Shown: in pieces, positions 15,613 to 23,830 of the stretch
How positions within the stretch are numbered: position 1 is the stretch's first letter
Layout: the number at the start of each line of letters is the position of its first letter
From: Cellulomonas gelida
GTDB lineage: Bacteria; Actinomycetota; Actinomycetes; Actinomycetales; Cellulomonadaceae
Length of the DNA: 64,000 nucleotides
Direction: 5' to 3'
NCBI RefSeq assembly: GCF_006538725.1
Contig: NZ_BJLQ01000014.1
Span: forward strand, 21,534-85,533
Position numbers and translations under genes: made by a program
Notes under the pieces: model-generated
Told to the model about the DNA's origin: nothing
The model's database searches: none
The model's input: only the letters and a program-made list of their open reading frames with translations

Positions 15613-16890
15613 CTACACGAACCGCTGGAGCCAGATCTTGCCGGTGGTCGACCGGTACACCAGAGCGCCACGTCCGGCGACCGAGCGGGCGACCTCGACG
15701 AAGGTGTGCGCGACGTCGCCCTGCTCGACCGCGGTCGACCCGACCCTGCGGATCGTGCCCCACGTGCCGGACGTCGTCCGGTCGCGCGCGTACACCACGC
15801 CCGCCTCGACGCCGCTCGCCTGGACCCAGGCGACGGTCGCCGCGCGCGCGTCGCCCGCGGCCTCGTCGACGCCGACGACGCCGGAGCGCTTCGCGACCGT
15901 CGTCGGCGAGCTCCAGGTCGTCGACGTGCGGGAGCGTGAGCGCACCGAGACCGCATCGGTCGCGAGCTCGACGCGCCCGTCGGGGCGGCTGGTCAGGTCG
16001 AAGGACCACCCGGGCACCGTGGCGGTCGCCCACGCGCCCGTGGACGTGGCGCGGGACGCGACGCGGACGCCCGAGCCCGAGTTCCACGCGACGCTCACGC
16101 TGCCTCCTGACGCCGCGACGACCGCCTGCCGGCCGTAGATGAACGCCGGGCTCGCGTCGCGCCGCACGACCGTCGGTGCGGTCCAGGCGCCGGTCGCCGA
16201 CGCGCGCGACGCGACCGAGAGCACGGCAGCGCCGGTGGTGTCCACGTCGACCGCGAGCAGGGCGGCGGTGCCGTCCGGCGCGACCGCGAGCTCGACCTCC
16301 GGCAGCGCCGCGCGCAGCGTGCGCGCCGCCCAGGAGCCGGGCCGGCCCGTGAGGACCTTGGTCGCCGTGGCCGTCCGGTACGCGATCGTGTACCGACCCG
16401 AGCGGTCGACACCCACGTCGAAGCCGCCGAGGTGCACGGAGGCGAGCTTCGTCGGGGCGGACCACGTCGTCGACCCTGCGGCCCGCGCCGCGACGTAGAG
16501 GGTCGTCGGGTCGTCCCACTCGACCGCGGTGTCGCGCGTCCACGCGACGAGCGCACCGCCCTTCGGAGACTCCACGAGCTCGACGTCGCCCGTGACCTTC
16601 GTGCGGCTGAACGCGACCTTCGGGACGGCCCCCGACGAGGCTCCGACGCCCACCACGGTCAGCGACAGGCCGCCGGACGGCCCGGAGACCGCCGTGACGT
16701 CCGTGATGCCGTCCTCGCCGACCCGCACATCGGTCGTGGCGTTCTTGGCGACGGGGAGCGCGACCGACGATCGCCAGGTCGCCGCGGACGAGGGCACCGC
16801 GCCGAGGACGACGAGCGCGAGCGCAGCGGTCGTCGCGGCGACGACTCGACGGCGAGCGGCGTGCATGCGGTGCGTGGTACCGAGCTTCAC
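15613..16890 (-). CDS. Secreted beta-repeat protein of unknown function
   Basis: A 425-residue exported protein. GTG 16890 has GGAG 6 bp upstream; an ATG eight codons in is possible. Residues 1-36 are a signal peptide (basic MHAARRR, hydrophobic AALALVVLGAVPSSA). The mature part repeats a motif of 40-60 residues with the ending 'TGAWTAPTVV' / 'STTWSAPTKL' / 'STTWSSPTTV' / 'SGTWGTIRRV', as in sialidase-like or beta-propeller repeats. No catalytic motif or cell-wall anchor is recognised. It is a single-gene unit facing away from the PAS gene. Confidence 0.7.
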   Translation of the reverse strand: MKLGTTHRMHAARRRVVAATTAALALVVLGAVPSSAATWRSSVALPVAKNATTDVRVGEDGITDVTAVSGPSGGLSLTVVGVGASSGAVPKVAFSRTKVTGDVELVESPKGGALVAWTRDTAVEWDDPTTLYVAARAAGSTTWSAPTKLASVHLGGFDVGVDRSGRYTIAYRTATATKVLTGRPGSWAARTLRAALPEVELAVAPDGTAALLAVDVDTTGAAVLSVASRASATGAWTAPTVVRRDASPAFIYGRQAVVAASGGSVSVAWNSGSGVRVASRATSTGAWATATVPGWSFDLTSRPDGRVELATDAVSVRSRSRTSTTWSSPTTVAKRSGVVGVDEAAGDARAATVAWVQASGVEAGVVYARDRTTSGTWGTIRRVGSTAVEQGDVAHTFVEVARSVAGRGALVYRSTTGKIWLQRFV

Positions 16891-17206
16891 GGGGTTCTCC
16901 TTCGAGCCGCGCGACGAGTCACACGCGAACGCTAGCGCTGCGGTCGACCGGGCGGCAGGGGTCCTCGTCGCCCTGGTCACCGGGTGCGGCGGCGCCGCCC
17001 GGCGCGGGCGGGTGCCCCGCACGGGCCCCGCGACCCGACGGCGGGACGAAGGTCCGCGGCCGATCGGGTGGCGCGCTCACCCATCTGCCCGTCCTGACCT
17101 GCAGATTCACTCGTGGGAGGCCTCCTGCGGCCGCGGCGGCGGTCGATGGATGGACCGCGGTCGCGCGCGAGGCGCATCCGTCGCGCCGAACACCTGGAGC
17201 CCGCTC
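16891..17206. other. Divergent intergenic region
   Basis: This 316-bp gap separates the secreted-protein gene (minus) from the PAS-MCP pair (plus). It must hold both promoters. It shows GC-rich low-complexity sequence but no inverted repeat, RNA gene or convincing -35/-10 pair. Confidence 0.5.
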
Positions 17207-17752
17207 GTGAGGACAACCGCGATCACCCCGACGTCGGTCGAGCGCACGTTCGGTCGGGAGGAGATCATCGTCTCCAAGACGGACCCGCAGGGGCGCATCA
17301 CCTACGCCAACGACGTGTTCGTCCGCGTCTCGGGCTTCGAGCGCAGCGAGCTCCTCGGGCGCCCGCACTCGGTCATCCGTCACCCGGACATGCCCCGCGC
17401 GCTCTTCCAGCGGTTGTGGGACACCATCGGCGCGGGAGACGAGATCTTCGCCTACGTGAAGAACATCGCTCGCGACGGGTCGTTCTACTGGGTGCTCGCG
17501 CACGTCACGCCCTCGTCCCGCGGCGGCCGGACGGTCGGGTACCACTCCAACCGGCGCCTGCCCGCGCCGGGCGCGGTGCGGGAGATCGAGATCCTCTACG
17601 ACCTCCTGCTCGCGGAAGAACGCCGGCACACGACCGGCAACCAGGCGGTGGCGGCCTCGAGCGCCCTGCTCGCGCGTGAGCTGGCCGACCGAGGCGTGAC
17701 CTACGACGAGCTCGTCTGGGACGTCATCAACCGCCACGGCGGTGCGCGATGA
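17207..17752 (+). CDS. PAS-domain sensor protein (Aer-type PAS)
   Basis: A 181-residue cytoplasmic protein. GTG 17207 has GGAG 7 bp upstream. Residues 10-120 form a PAS domain very like that of the aerotaxis receptor: KTDPQGRITYANDVF, SGFERSELLGRPHSVIRHPD and FYWVLAHVTP. In Aer this fold binds FAD. The C-terminal 60 residues are helical. Its stop overlaps the next gene, a soluble methyl-accepting protein, by 4 bp, so the two probably act as a split redox or oxygen chemoreceptor. FAD binding is inferred from similarity. Confidence 0.82.
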   Translation: MRTTAITPTSVERTFGREEIIVSKTDPQGRITYANDVFVRVSGFERSELLGRPHSVIRHPDMPRALFQRLWDTIGAGDEIFAYVKNIARDGSFYWVLAHVTPSSRGGRTVGYHSNRRLPAPGAVREIEILYDLLLAEERRHTTGNQAVAASSALLARELADRGVTYDELVWDVINRHGGAR

Positions 17753-18654
17753 TCGGTCTCCGACGTTCGACGACCGCACCGGCGTCGGTCGAGCCGGCCC
17801 GGCAGGACGTGGTGGGCCAGGACCTCGCGCCGATCGTCGACGTGCTGCGTCTCGCTGCCTCGGGTGACCTGGAGGCGCGCGTCGTCGAGCCGGGAACCGG
17901 ACCCGTGGGCGAGCTCGCCGACATGCTCAACCACCTGCTCGACGTCAACGACGCGTTCGTCCGTGAGTCGGGCGCGGCGCTCAGCGCGAGCTCCCAGGGG
18001 CGCTTCCACCGCACGCTCATCGAGCGCGGTCTGCCGGGCGCCTACCGCGAGGGGGCCCGGCGCATCAACGCCTCACGCGACCTCATGCGGGATGCCGCCG
18101 AGCGCTCGGCGCGCGAGTCGCGCCTACGGGCCGAGATCGTCGGGCAGGCCGTGGAGGTCTCCCAGCACGTCGCCGCGGCGTCGACCGAGCTGGGCGCGTC
18201 CGCGCAGTCGCTCGGGGACTCCGTCGGCGACGCGGTGCGCGAGCTGCACGAGGCGACCCGGCTGGTCGAGCGGCTCGCGCAGTCGTCCGAGAAGATCGAC
18301 TCGGCCGTCACCGTCATCGGTGCGGTCGCGGCCCAGACCCGTCTGCTCGCGCTCAACGCGACGATCGAGGCGGCGCGCGCGGGAGCCGCCGGGCGGGCGT
18401 TCTCGGTGGTCGCCGGGGAGGTGAAGTCGTTGTCCGACGACGTGGCGCAGTCGTCGTCGGAGATCGCCGCGCAGGTCGCCGCGGCGCAGGAGGCGGCGCG
18501 CGACGTCGTCGTCGCCATGGAGCGCATCGCGTCGGTCATCTCGCTCATCGACGAGGAGGCCGAGGGCGTCGCGACCGCGGCGGGCCACGACGAGGGCGGC
18601 CTCGCACGCATGGCGGAGACGCTGCGCAGCGACATCGGCCGCTTCACGGTCTGA
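17749..18654 (+). CDS. Soluble methyl-accepting chemotaxis protein
   Basis: A 301-residue protein without membrane segments. Residues 20-110 resemble a degenerate HAMP/linker region (LRLAASGDLEARVVEPGTGP). Residues 115-290 are the coiled-coil signalling domain, with the conserved hairpin-tip region 'LLALNATIEAARAGAAGRAF' and VVAGEVKSLSDDVAQSS. It starts by ATGA overlap with the PAS gene, supporting a two-protein receptor. No CheA, CheW or flagellar genes are in the window. A role in non-flagellar signalling cannot be ruled out. Confidence 0.85.
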   Translation: MIGLRRSTTAPASVEPARQDVVGQDLAPIVDVLRLAASGDLEARVVEPGTGPVGELADMLNHLLDVNDAFVRESGAALSASSQGRFHRTLIERGLPGAYREGARRINASRDLMRDAAERSARESRLRAEIVGQAVEVSQHVAAASTELGASAQSLGDSVGDAVRELHEATRLVERLAQSSEKIDSAVTVIGAVAAQTRLLALNATIEAARAGAAGRAFSVVAGEVKSLSDDVAQSSSEIAAQVAAAQEAARDVVVAMERIASVISLIDEEAEGVATAAGHDEGGLARMAETLRSDIGRFTV

Positions 18655-18718
18655 GGACGTCAGCCTCGCTCACGACGCTCGCCGACAGCACCCGGCGACG
18701 ACGAGCCCCCGCCGACAC

Positions 18719-18757
18719 ACGAGACCCCCGCCGCCACGAGGGCGACGGGGGTCTCGT
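18719..18757. terminator. Terminator hairpin after the MCP gene
   Basis: ACGAGACCCCC at 18719-18729 pairs perfectly with GGGGGTCTCGT at 18747-18757. The 17-nt interval may extend the stem. It is 65 bp past the MCP stop, so it probably ends that operon. Confidence 0.7.
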
Positions 18758-18770
18758 CACTGCAGGTCAC

Positions 18771-18796
18771 CGGCCCCCGGGAGCAGCCGGGGGCCG
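18771..18796. terminator. Terminator hairpin next to the left attachment site
   Basis: CGGCCCCCGG at 18771-18780 pairs with CCGGGGGCCG at 18787-18796 across GAGCAG. It lies 4 bp from the left att repeat. Before the element integrated, this sequence would have followed the glnA stop by about 10 bp, so it is probably the original glnA terminator. Confidence 0.65.
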
Positions 18797-18799
18797 GGA

Positions 18800-18828
18800 C
18801 GATCACACGTCGTAGTAGAGCTCGAACT
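18800..18828. repeat. Left attachment-site repeat of the element
   Basis: 29 bp identical to the 3' end of glnA at 30406-30434, including the stop codon and the last codons for the FELYYDV end. Beyond 18828 the match stops abruptly. It is the orphan copy created by integration. Confidence 0.9.
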
Positions 18829-19000
18829 ACGTCCTGCGTGTTGAGCGATGTCGGCACGTGTTGACTGGGATGCATACCCGCAGGTCACGGCGCTGGCGAG
18901 TGTTGGCGACGGTTGGGTGCGGTTGGTGCTCTTGCGGACTCTCTGCGGACTACGGTGCTGGGGCATGGGCATCCGGCGCGTAGAGCGCGACAGGTCTCGC

Positions 19001-19186
19001 ATGGCGTACACGATCAGCGAAGCGGCCGAACTGGCCGGCACGAGCGTCTCGCGGATCCAGAAGGCGATCCACGGCAGCGAGGCCGCGACTGGCCTCCCGA
19101 CCCTGCGGGCCAGGCGCCTCGGTCGTCGGTACGCCATTCTGGCCAAGGACCTCGAGGCGTGGCTCGAGTCGCTGCCGGAGGCGTGA
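19001..19186 (+). CDS. Small excisionase/HTH-type DNA-binding protein
   Basis: A 61-residue protein with ATG 19001. The sequence MAYTISEAAELAGTSVSRIQKAI, a GLPTLRARRLGRRYAI wing and the ending DLEAWLESLP follow the excisionase/helix-turn-helix 17 pattern of recombination directionality factors and AlpA-like regulators. It is the first gene inside the left att site. It could direct excision with the integrase at the other end of the element. Short length and pattern similarity limit certainty about which of several HTH proteins does that. Confidence 0.65.
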   Translation: MAYTISEAAELAGTSVSRIQKAIHGSEAATGLPTLRARRLGRRYAILAKDLEAWLESLPEA

Positions 19187-19281
19187 CGTAGCTGCACCGT
19201 CGAGCGTCCGCGGCACCGCCAGGGGGTCCGGGCTAGCGCGGACCCATCCGACGTGCGGGATACGCGGAATAGCGCAGGCTG

Positions 19282-19539
19282 TTGCCCATGCGAGCAATGA
19301 CACCTGCGGACGTCGCCGATGACCTGCGCCTCGAGAACGTCGAGGCCGTCCTGCGCATGTTGCGCGCCGGGACGCTCCCCGGCTTCAAGGTCGGGCGCGC
19401 GTGGCGCGTCGACCCCGACGAGCTCGCCGAGTGGAAGGCCAAGAAGGCCGCGCGCCCCGGCGACCCGAATCGCATCGAGCCGAGGTCGGCACGCTCGCAG
19501 GCCGCGCTCGACCGTCACGCGCGCCTCAGGCGGCAGTGA
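19282..19539 (+). CDS. Excisionase-family HTH protein
   Basis: 85 residues from TTG 19282; ATG 19288 or 19297 may be the true start. MTPADVADDLRLENVEAVLRML, LPGFKVGRAWRVDPDELAEW is the classic helix-turn-helix 17/excisionase pattern: a helix pair, a wing with KVGRxWR, then a DELAEW helix. A basic tail follows (SARSQAALDRHARLRRQ). It sits 95 bp after the previous HTH gene and reads the same way, away from the left att site. Confidence 0.68.
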   Translation: MPMRAMTPADVADDLRLENVEAVLRMLRAGTLPGFKVGRAWRVDPDELAEWKAKKAARPGDPNRIEPRSARSQAALDRHARLRRQ

Positions 19540-19716
19540 CGCCGCCCTGTGCTGACCCCAGAGGGCACTCAACGACGTGTTGGCGACGTCGGCCCCCACA
19601 CCCCCGGCCCGGGGTGGCCCTGCACTGGCGCGCGCGGTGAGGGCGGACGTACTGAGCTGCCCCCACGACGCGACATCAGCCTGAGCGCGCCGGCCCGGGG
19701 GCGGATGCCGGGGGCG

Positions 19717-19932
19717 CTACCGCCGGGCGCCGCGCTCGGTCGGCAGGGACGCGATCCAGGCGTCGAGCTCGACGGCGCGGAAGACAGGCTTGCTGGCCTT
19801 CTCGCCCACGTAGTGAGCGACGAGCGTGCCGTCGGCGACGGCGGCACGGATGGTGTCGGACGAGATGCCGGTGGCCTCGACAGCCCCGGCGAGGCTGTAG
19901 GCGACGCGCGCGAGCGTGATGAGTGTCGTCAT
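19717..19932 (-). CDS. Small HTH DNA-binding protein
   Basis: 71 residues from ATG 19932; GTG 19950 is an alternative. The pattern LARVAYSLAGAVEATGISSDTI, then a TLVAHYVGEKASKPVFRAVELDAWIASLP wing and terminal helix, matches the excisionase/MerR-like HTH group. It faces away from the adjacent 92-residue gene, with about 20 bp between them, so both promoters must overlap coding sequence. Its role may be local regulation. Confidence 0.6.
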   Translation of the reverse strand: MTTLITLARVAYSLAGAVEATGISSDTIRAAVADGTLVAHYVGEKASKPVFRAVELDAWIASLPTERGARR

Positions 19933-19952
19933 GACGAGGCAGACTGCCACCT

Positions 19953-20231
19953 ATGGGCGAGCCGACTGTCGACTGGGATGAGCATCGAACGCACTTCATG
20001 CGCTGGGTCGGAACGCTCGATGCGCTGCTCACGGAGATCAACGGAGCTGGTTCAGATGCGCCCCCGGAGCTCGTAGAGCGCAAGGAGCAGGTGTTCTCGG
20101 CGATCGCCGCCTACGCCGGCGCGATCCAGCACAAGGACGTGGTCGCGCTCGGTCTGGTCGGCATGACGTATCCCGAGCTCTTCGATGTCGGCGGGGCTGA
20201 CGAGGGAGGGGGTCGCACCCCCTCCCTCTAG
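19953..20231 (+). CDS. Hypothetical protein, paralogous to the protein at 25779-26033
   Basis: A 92-residue unknown with acidic and helical content (VDWDEHRTHFMRWVGTLDAL). Its middle, 'IAAYAGAIQHKDVVALGLVG', aligns with 'LRAYAGAVMERDAEALGLVA' of the 84-residue protein at 25779-26033. Both also share an N-terminal DWxxH and a Y...L...G ending. So the element encodes two diverged copies of one small family, one in each arm. The stop codon directly follows a strong terminator stem. Confidence 0.6.
   Translation: MGEPTVDWDEHRTHFMRWVGTLDALLTEINGAGSDAPPELVERKEQVFSAIAAYAGAIQHKDVVALGLVGMTYPELFDVGGADEGGGRTPSL
20202..20228 (+). terminator. Terminator hairpin overlapping the end of the 92-residue gene
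   Basis: GAGGGAGGGGG at 20202-20212 pairs perfectly with CCCCCTCCCTC at 20218-20228 around TCGCA. The stem lies inside the last ten codons and ends just before the TAG at 20229-20231. It should stop transcription before the downstream cassette, which would then need its own promoter. Confidence 0.75.
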
Positions 20232-20352
20232 GCGCCCGGTCAACCCGAGGGGCCTCCCTCGCCGCCGATGGCCCTCGGCCTTCTGGAGCCTTACCGAAGT
20301 TCGCCCGGCGAACTTGCCCGCCGCGTCGGCAGGCGGTGCTACGTTCCCCGGC

Positions 20353-21561
20353 ATGGCTGACGAGGGGGCCCCTGCAGGCAAGGGCGCGGCCGAGAGCCCG
20401 GAGCTCTTCCTGCACCTGCGCCTCACGGGCGAGCGGTTCGATGCGAAGGGCATGCCCGCGGAGTCCGCGGCCGAACTCCGTCCAGTTGTCGAGGCCCTGT
20501 TCCAGTTCGCGCGCGAGGGATGGCTCGAGGATCATCCGTGGCGCGAGCGCGTGCCGGCCGGCTTCGAAGAAGCGTTCGACGTTCGGCTCGTCTCGATCGG
20601 TGATGGCAGCGCTCGACCGCACCTCGTCTTGATGAAGCCAGCAGGCTGGCGCGACGATGACCTGGACGAGATCTATCCGGCCATGCAGCGTGCCCCGGAG
20701 AAGCTGGTGCGGGCCCTCACGACCGTCCGCGACGATCTCGCGGTGCCGCCTTCGATGGCCGCCGAGGATGTCGCTCGACTCGCGAAGATCGGCAAGTCCC
20801 TCTACGACTTGGAAGCGATCGAGGTGGGCATCGTGCCGCCGGGGGCACCGCTGGATGCGGAGCCTTCCGAGGTCGTTGCGGTCACTGCCGACGTGCGGGA
20901 GACGCTGAGGCAGATCGCAGTCGCGCTGAGCGCCGATCCGGAGCCCGAACCGGTGTGGGTCGAGGGGATCATCACTGAGCTGGACGGGACGGACAAGACG
21001 TTCCATCTCCGCACTGTCGGGCGCCGGGGGCTCACCCGTTGCGAGATTGCCGATGGTGAGACCACACTGGCGACATTCGTCAAGTCGGTCATGGCCGAGG
21101 ATGGCGTCACCGCACCTGACGTCCGGGTACAGGGCTGGGCGGCGCCAGATGTTGAGGGCCGATTCAAGGTCCTACACGAAGTGACCGATGTTGAGATCGT
21201 TCGGTCCCTAGAGGAGAAGACTCTGTCGCGACGCATTGACGAGGTCGAGGCGCTCACCGACGGATGGTGGGGGCCCAACAGTCGTGCCGTCGAGATCGAC
21301 ACACTCGAGGCCGCGCGCGAGTTGGTCCCGGCGCTCGGCAGGCTCTCAGGTGACCGCGCGATCGTCATCGCTCAGCCCGACGGATCCGTGGTGGTCGAGC
21401 GTGAGGTGCGGGGACTCTTCCTCACCGCTTCGATTGAACATCAGGGCACGGAGATGTTCTTGTGCCTCGACGATCCGGAAGCTGATCAGGCCGACGAGAT
21501 GACAGCGCCCTTCGACCCTGAGGTCTTCGTGCGCTTCCTTGAGACCGGGGTTCTCCGTTGA
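20353..21561 (+). CDS. Unknown 402-aa protein, first gene of an overlapping cassette
   Basis: I do not recognise this protein. ATG 20353 was chosen because the longer frame upstream runs through the terminator region. It is acidic with no membrane segment. Residues 12-60 read LFLHLRLTGERFDAKGMPAE, with helices after it. The middle has a beta-rich part (VWVEGIITELDGTDKTFHLR) and the end another (VEREVRGLFLTASIEHQG). Base composition is less GC-rich than flanking core genes, with more A/T third positions. The last four bases overlap the next gene (TTGA), so the two are co-translated. Its placement as element cargo makes a defence or interference role possible, but nothing in the sequence shows it. 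Confidence 0.6.
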   Translation: MADEGAPAGKGAAESPELFLHLRLTGERFDAKGMPAESAAELRPVVEALFQFAREGWLEDHPWRERVPAGFEEAFDVRLVSIGDGSARPHLVLMKPAGWRDDDLDEIYPAMQRAPEKLVRALTTVRDDLAVPPSMAAEDVARLAKIGKSLYDLEAIEVGIVPPGAPLDAEPSEVVAVTADVRETLRQIAVALSADPEPEPVWVEGIITELDGTDKTFHLRTVGRRGLTRCEIADGETTLATFVKSVMAEDGVTAPDVRVQGWAAPDVEGRFKVLHEVTDVEIVRSLEEKTLSRRIDEVEALTDGWWGPNSRAVEIDTLEAARELVPALGRLSGDRAIVIAQPDGSVVVEREVRGLFLTASIEHQGTEMFLCLDDPEADQADEMTAPFDPEVFVRFLETGVLR

Positions 21562-21965
21562 CTGCGACCGGACCTGAGCTCACCGAGCCAGGCGAGATCC
21601 TGCGGCGCAACGTGCCGCGCGCGATGTTCGACGGCGAGAAGATGTCGAAGACGGCGTTTGCCCCGTCGGATCACGACGGGATGACTTCGACTCTCCGCGG
21701 CCACGTCTCGGTGGCCGACGCCGCTTCCCGGTGGGAAGGAAACTCGCCCCTGATCGGTACGTGGCCATTGCCTGTCCATCTGGCGAACGAGATCGGCCTG
21801 CCCTGCTACGACGACGGGCAGCAGCCGTGCGCCTGCGGGTGCGAGGCCATGTACCCCGAGGACCATGCGAGTGTTGACCACCGTGTCCTCCCGTCTCGGA
21901 GCGCCCAACTAAGGGCTGCTCGCAAGATCCGTGACGCAGTCGAGGCCGCAGGCCCTCTGACCTAG
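21558..21965 (+). CDS. Unknown 135-aa protein, second gene of the cassette
   Basis: It starts with TTG 21558 inside the stop of the 402-residue gene. I do not recognise it. The N-terminal half has ILRRNVPRAMFDGEKMSKTAF and a polar stretch (APSDHDGMTS), then HVSVADAASRWEG. The C-terminal half has clustered cysteines: LPCYDDGQQPCACGCEAMYP, four Cys within 12 residues, with His nearby. That could bind a metal. The end is basic (LRAARKIRDAVEAA). It converges on the tape-measure gene with 26 bp between stops. Confidence 0.58.
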   Translation: MTATGPELTEPGEILRRNVPRAMFDGEKMSKTAFAPSDHDGMTSTLRGHVSVADAASRWEGNSPLIGTWPLPVHLANEIGLPCYDDGQQPCACGCEAMYPEDHASVDHRVLPSRSAQLRAARKIRDAVEAAGPLT

Positions 21966-21991
21966 TCGCACCGGGCCTTCTCCCGCGCTCC

Positions 21992-23830
21992 TCACCGCGC
22001 CCACGCGACCACCCCCGCGTCCAGGGGCCGCACTGCGCCCGTCATCACGCCACCGGCCTCGACTCGCATGCGCCCGATGAGTGCGCCGTCGGAGTCGACG
22101 ACGACGAGCTCGCGCGGAATGCCGCCGCCGGACGAGGCGGCGCGCTCGAGCATCCCGTCGAGCCGGGACAGCGGAAGGACCGCCTCGGGCTCGGCGCCCT
22201 CGCCCAGGATCGCCGCGGTGGCCGAGGTGACGATGCCGCCCTGTGCGAGCAGTGGGATCTTCGGCAGCGAGAAGCTGTTGCCGCCGATGCCAGGCACCCA
22301 GTCGGGGATCGAGAAGCTCAGCGACCCGACCGTGCGGTTCCAGAAGCCGGCGATCGAGTTGAACGCGCTGCGGAACGGGCTCGTCAGCGCAGACCCGAGA
22401 CCGGAGAACGCGCCGCTGATCTTGCCCGGGACCGCCTTGAAGAAGTCGAGGATCTTGCCCCAGATGTCCTCGACGCCCGCCTTGATCTGGGTCCAGTGGG
22501 ATGCGATCTGCCCGACGATCGTCCAGGTCTTGAAGAAGCCGACGACCTTGCCGGGGACGCCCCGGATCCAGTCGACGATGCCGTTCCACGCGCTCGTCGC
22601 ACCGGACTTGATCGAGTCCCAGTTCGAGGCGATGACGCCGATGAGCGACCACTTCATGAAGAAGCCGACGACCTTGGTCGCGGCGTCCTTGATCCAGCGC
22701 ACGACCGCGTCCCAGCCGGCACGGACGCCGCTGACGATGGAGTCCCAGACGCCGCCGAGCCAGTCGACGATGCCGCCCCAGACCTTCTTGAGCCAGGCGA
22801 CGACGCTGTCCCAGTTCGCGATCAGCAGCACGAGCGCAGCGATGAGCGCGACGATGCCCAGGACGATCCAGGTGATGGGGTTGGCGAGCAGGGTGGCGCT
22901 CCACTGGATGGTCGCGATCTTGGCGACGCCCATCGCGAGCGCGATGGCGGTCACGCCGCCGGCGAACGCGCCGAGCACCCAGGTGTTCTCGGAGATCCAG
23001 GCGAACGCTGCGGTGAGCACGCCCTGCAGCTGGTCGATGACGGGCAGGAGCAGCGTGCCGATCGACTCCTGCAGGTTCCCCCAGCCGACGGCCATCTTCT
23101 CGGCCGCCGTCGCCGACGCCGCCGCGGTTCCGCCGACCTGGCCCTCGACCTCGCCGAGGATGATCTTCTGCGCACCGAGGATGTCCCCGGTCGCCATGAG
23201 GGCCTTGACCTGCTCCTTCTGCTCGGCGGTGAACGTCACCCCGGAGCGGGACAGAGCGGCCATGCCCTTGATCGGGTCGTTCAGCGCCTTGCCGAGCTGC
23301 TTGCTCGCGCCGTTGAGGTCGCCGAAGCCGGCCGCCGACAGGTCCGCGGCAGCCGCGGTCGCGCGGTCGAAGATGTTCGCGCCCTCGCCGACCTCGTTCT
23401 TGACGTTCTTGAAGGTCAGCAGCAGGTTCGCGCCCGACTGGATCGCCTCGTCATCCATGCCCGTCTTGAGCGAGATGGCCGTCGCGAGGTCGCCAACCTG
23501 GGCGGCGGTGATCTTCGCCGCACCGCCCGTGGTCTTGATGATCTGCTCGGTGGTTGCGCCGACCTTCTGCGCCTCGCGGGCCTCGTCGATCGACGAGCCG
23601 ATGAAGTCCTTGGCGGCAGCGGCGGCGGACGTGATGACCGCGGCGCCGAGAGCGGCCTTCATCACGCCGCTGGCCGACGTCGAGAACGAGTTGCCGTAGG
23701 CGGTCCCTGAGGTCTTGCCGGCGGTCTGCGAGGCCTTGGAGATGGGGCCGTCGAGCTGCTTGGTGATGCTGGCCTCGCCGCCCTTGAAGCTGGGCAGGAT
23801 GGAGACGTAGGCGGACGCGATCTCAGACAC
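21992..23830 (-). CDS. Phage tail tape-measure protein
   Basis: A 612-residue protein. The N-terminus (SAYVSILPSFKGGEASITKQ) and the following TAYGNSFSTSASGVMKAALG region are typical of siphophage tape measures. Residues 280-330 hold membrane-like helices (ANPITWIVLGIVALIAALVL). Then tryptophan-bearing repeats follow (NWDSVVAWLKKVWGGIVDWL, NWDSIKSGATSAWNGIVDWI). The C-terminus has the hallmark LLAQGGIVTSATAAILGEGA and PEAVLPLSRLD. At roughly 1.5 angstrom per residue it would set a tail near 90 nm. No other tail gene accompanies it within the element. Confidence 0.9.
   Translation of the reverse strand: MSEIASAYVSILPSFKGGEASITKQLDGPISKASQTAGKTSGTAYGNSFSTSASGVMKAALGAAVITSAAAAAKDFIGSSIDEAREAQKVGATTEQIIKTTGGAAKITAAQVGDLATAISLKTGMDDEAIQSGANLLLTFKNVKNEVGEGANIFDRATAAAADLSAAGFGDLNGASKQLGKALNDPIKGMAALSRSGVTFTAEQKEQVKALMATGDILGAQKIILGEVEGQVGGTAAASATAAEKMAVGWGNLQESIGTLLLPVIDQLQGVLTAAFAWISENTWVLGAFAGGVTAIALAMGVAKIATIQWSATLLANPITWIVLGIVALIAALVLLIANWDSVVAWLKKVWGGIVDWLGGVWDSIVSGVRAGWDAVVRWIKDAATKVVGFFMKWSLIGVIASNWDSIKSGATSAWNGIVDWIRGVPGKVVGFFKTWTIVGQIASHWTQIKAGVEDIWGKILDFFKAVPGKISGAFSGLGSALTSPFRSAFNSIAGFWNRTVGSLSFSIPDWVPGIGGNSFSLPKIPLLAQGGIVTSATAAILGEGAEPEAVLPLSRLDGMLERAASSGGGIPRELVVVDSDGALIGRMRVEAGGVMTGAVRPLDAGVVAWAR

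Noticed and set aside
22068..23699. A 543-codon plus-strand frame over the tape-measure gene
   Set aside because: Antisense to a convincing tape measure; composition is Pro/Ser-rich with no recognised motif.
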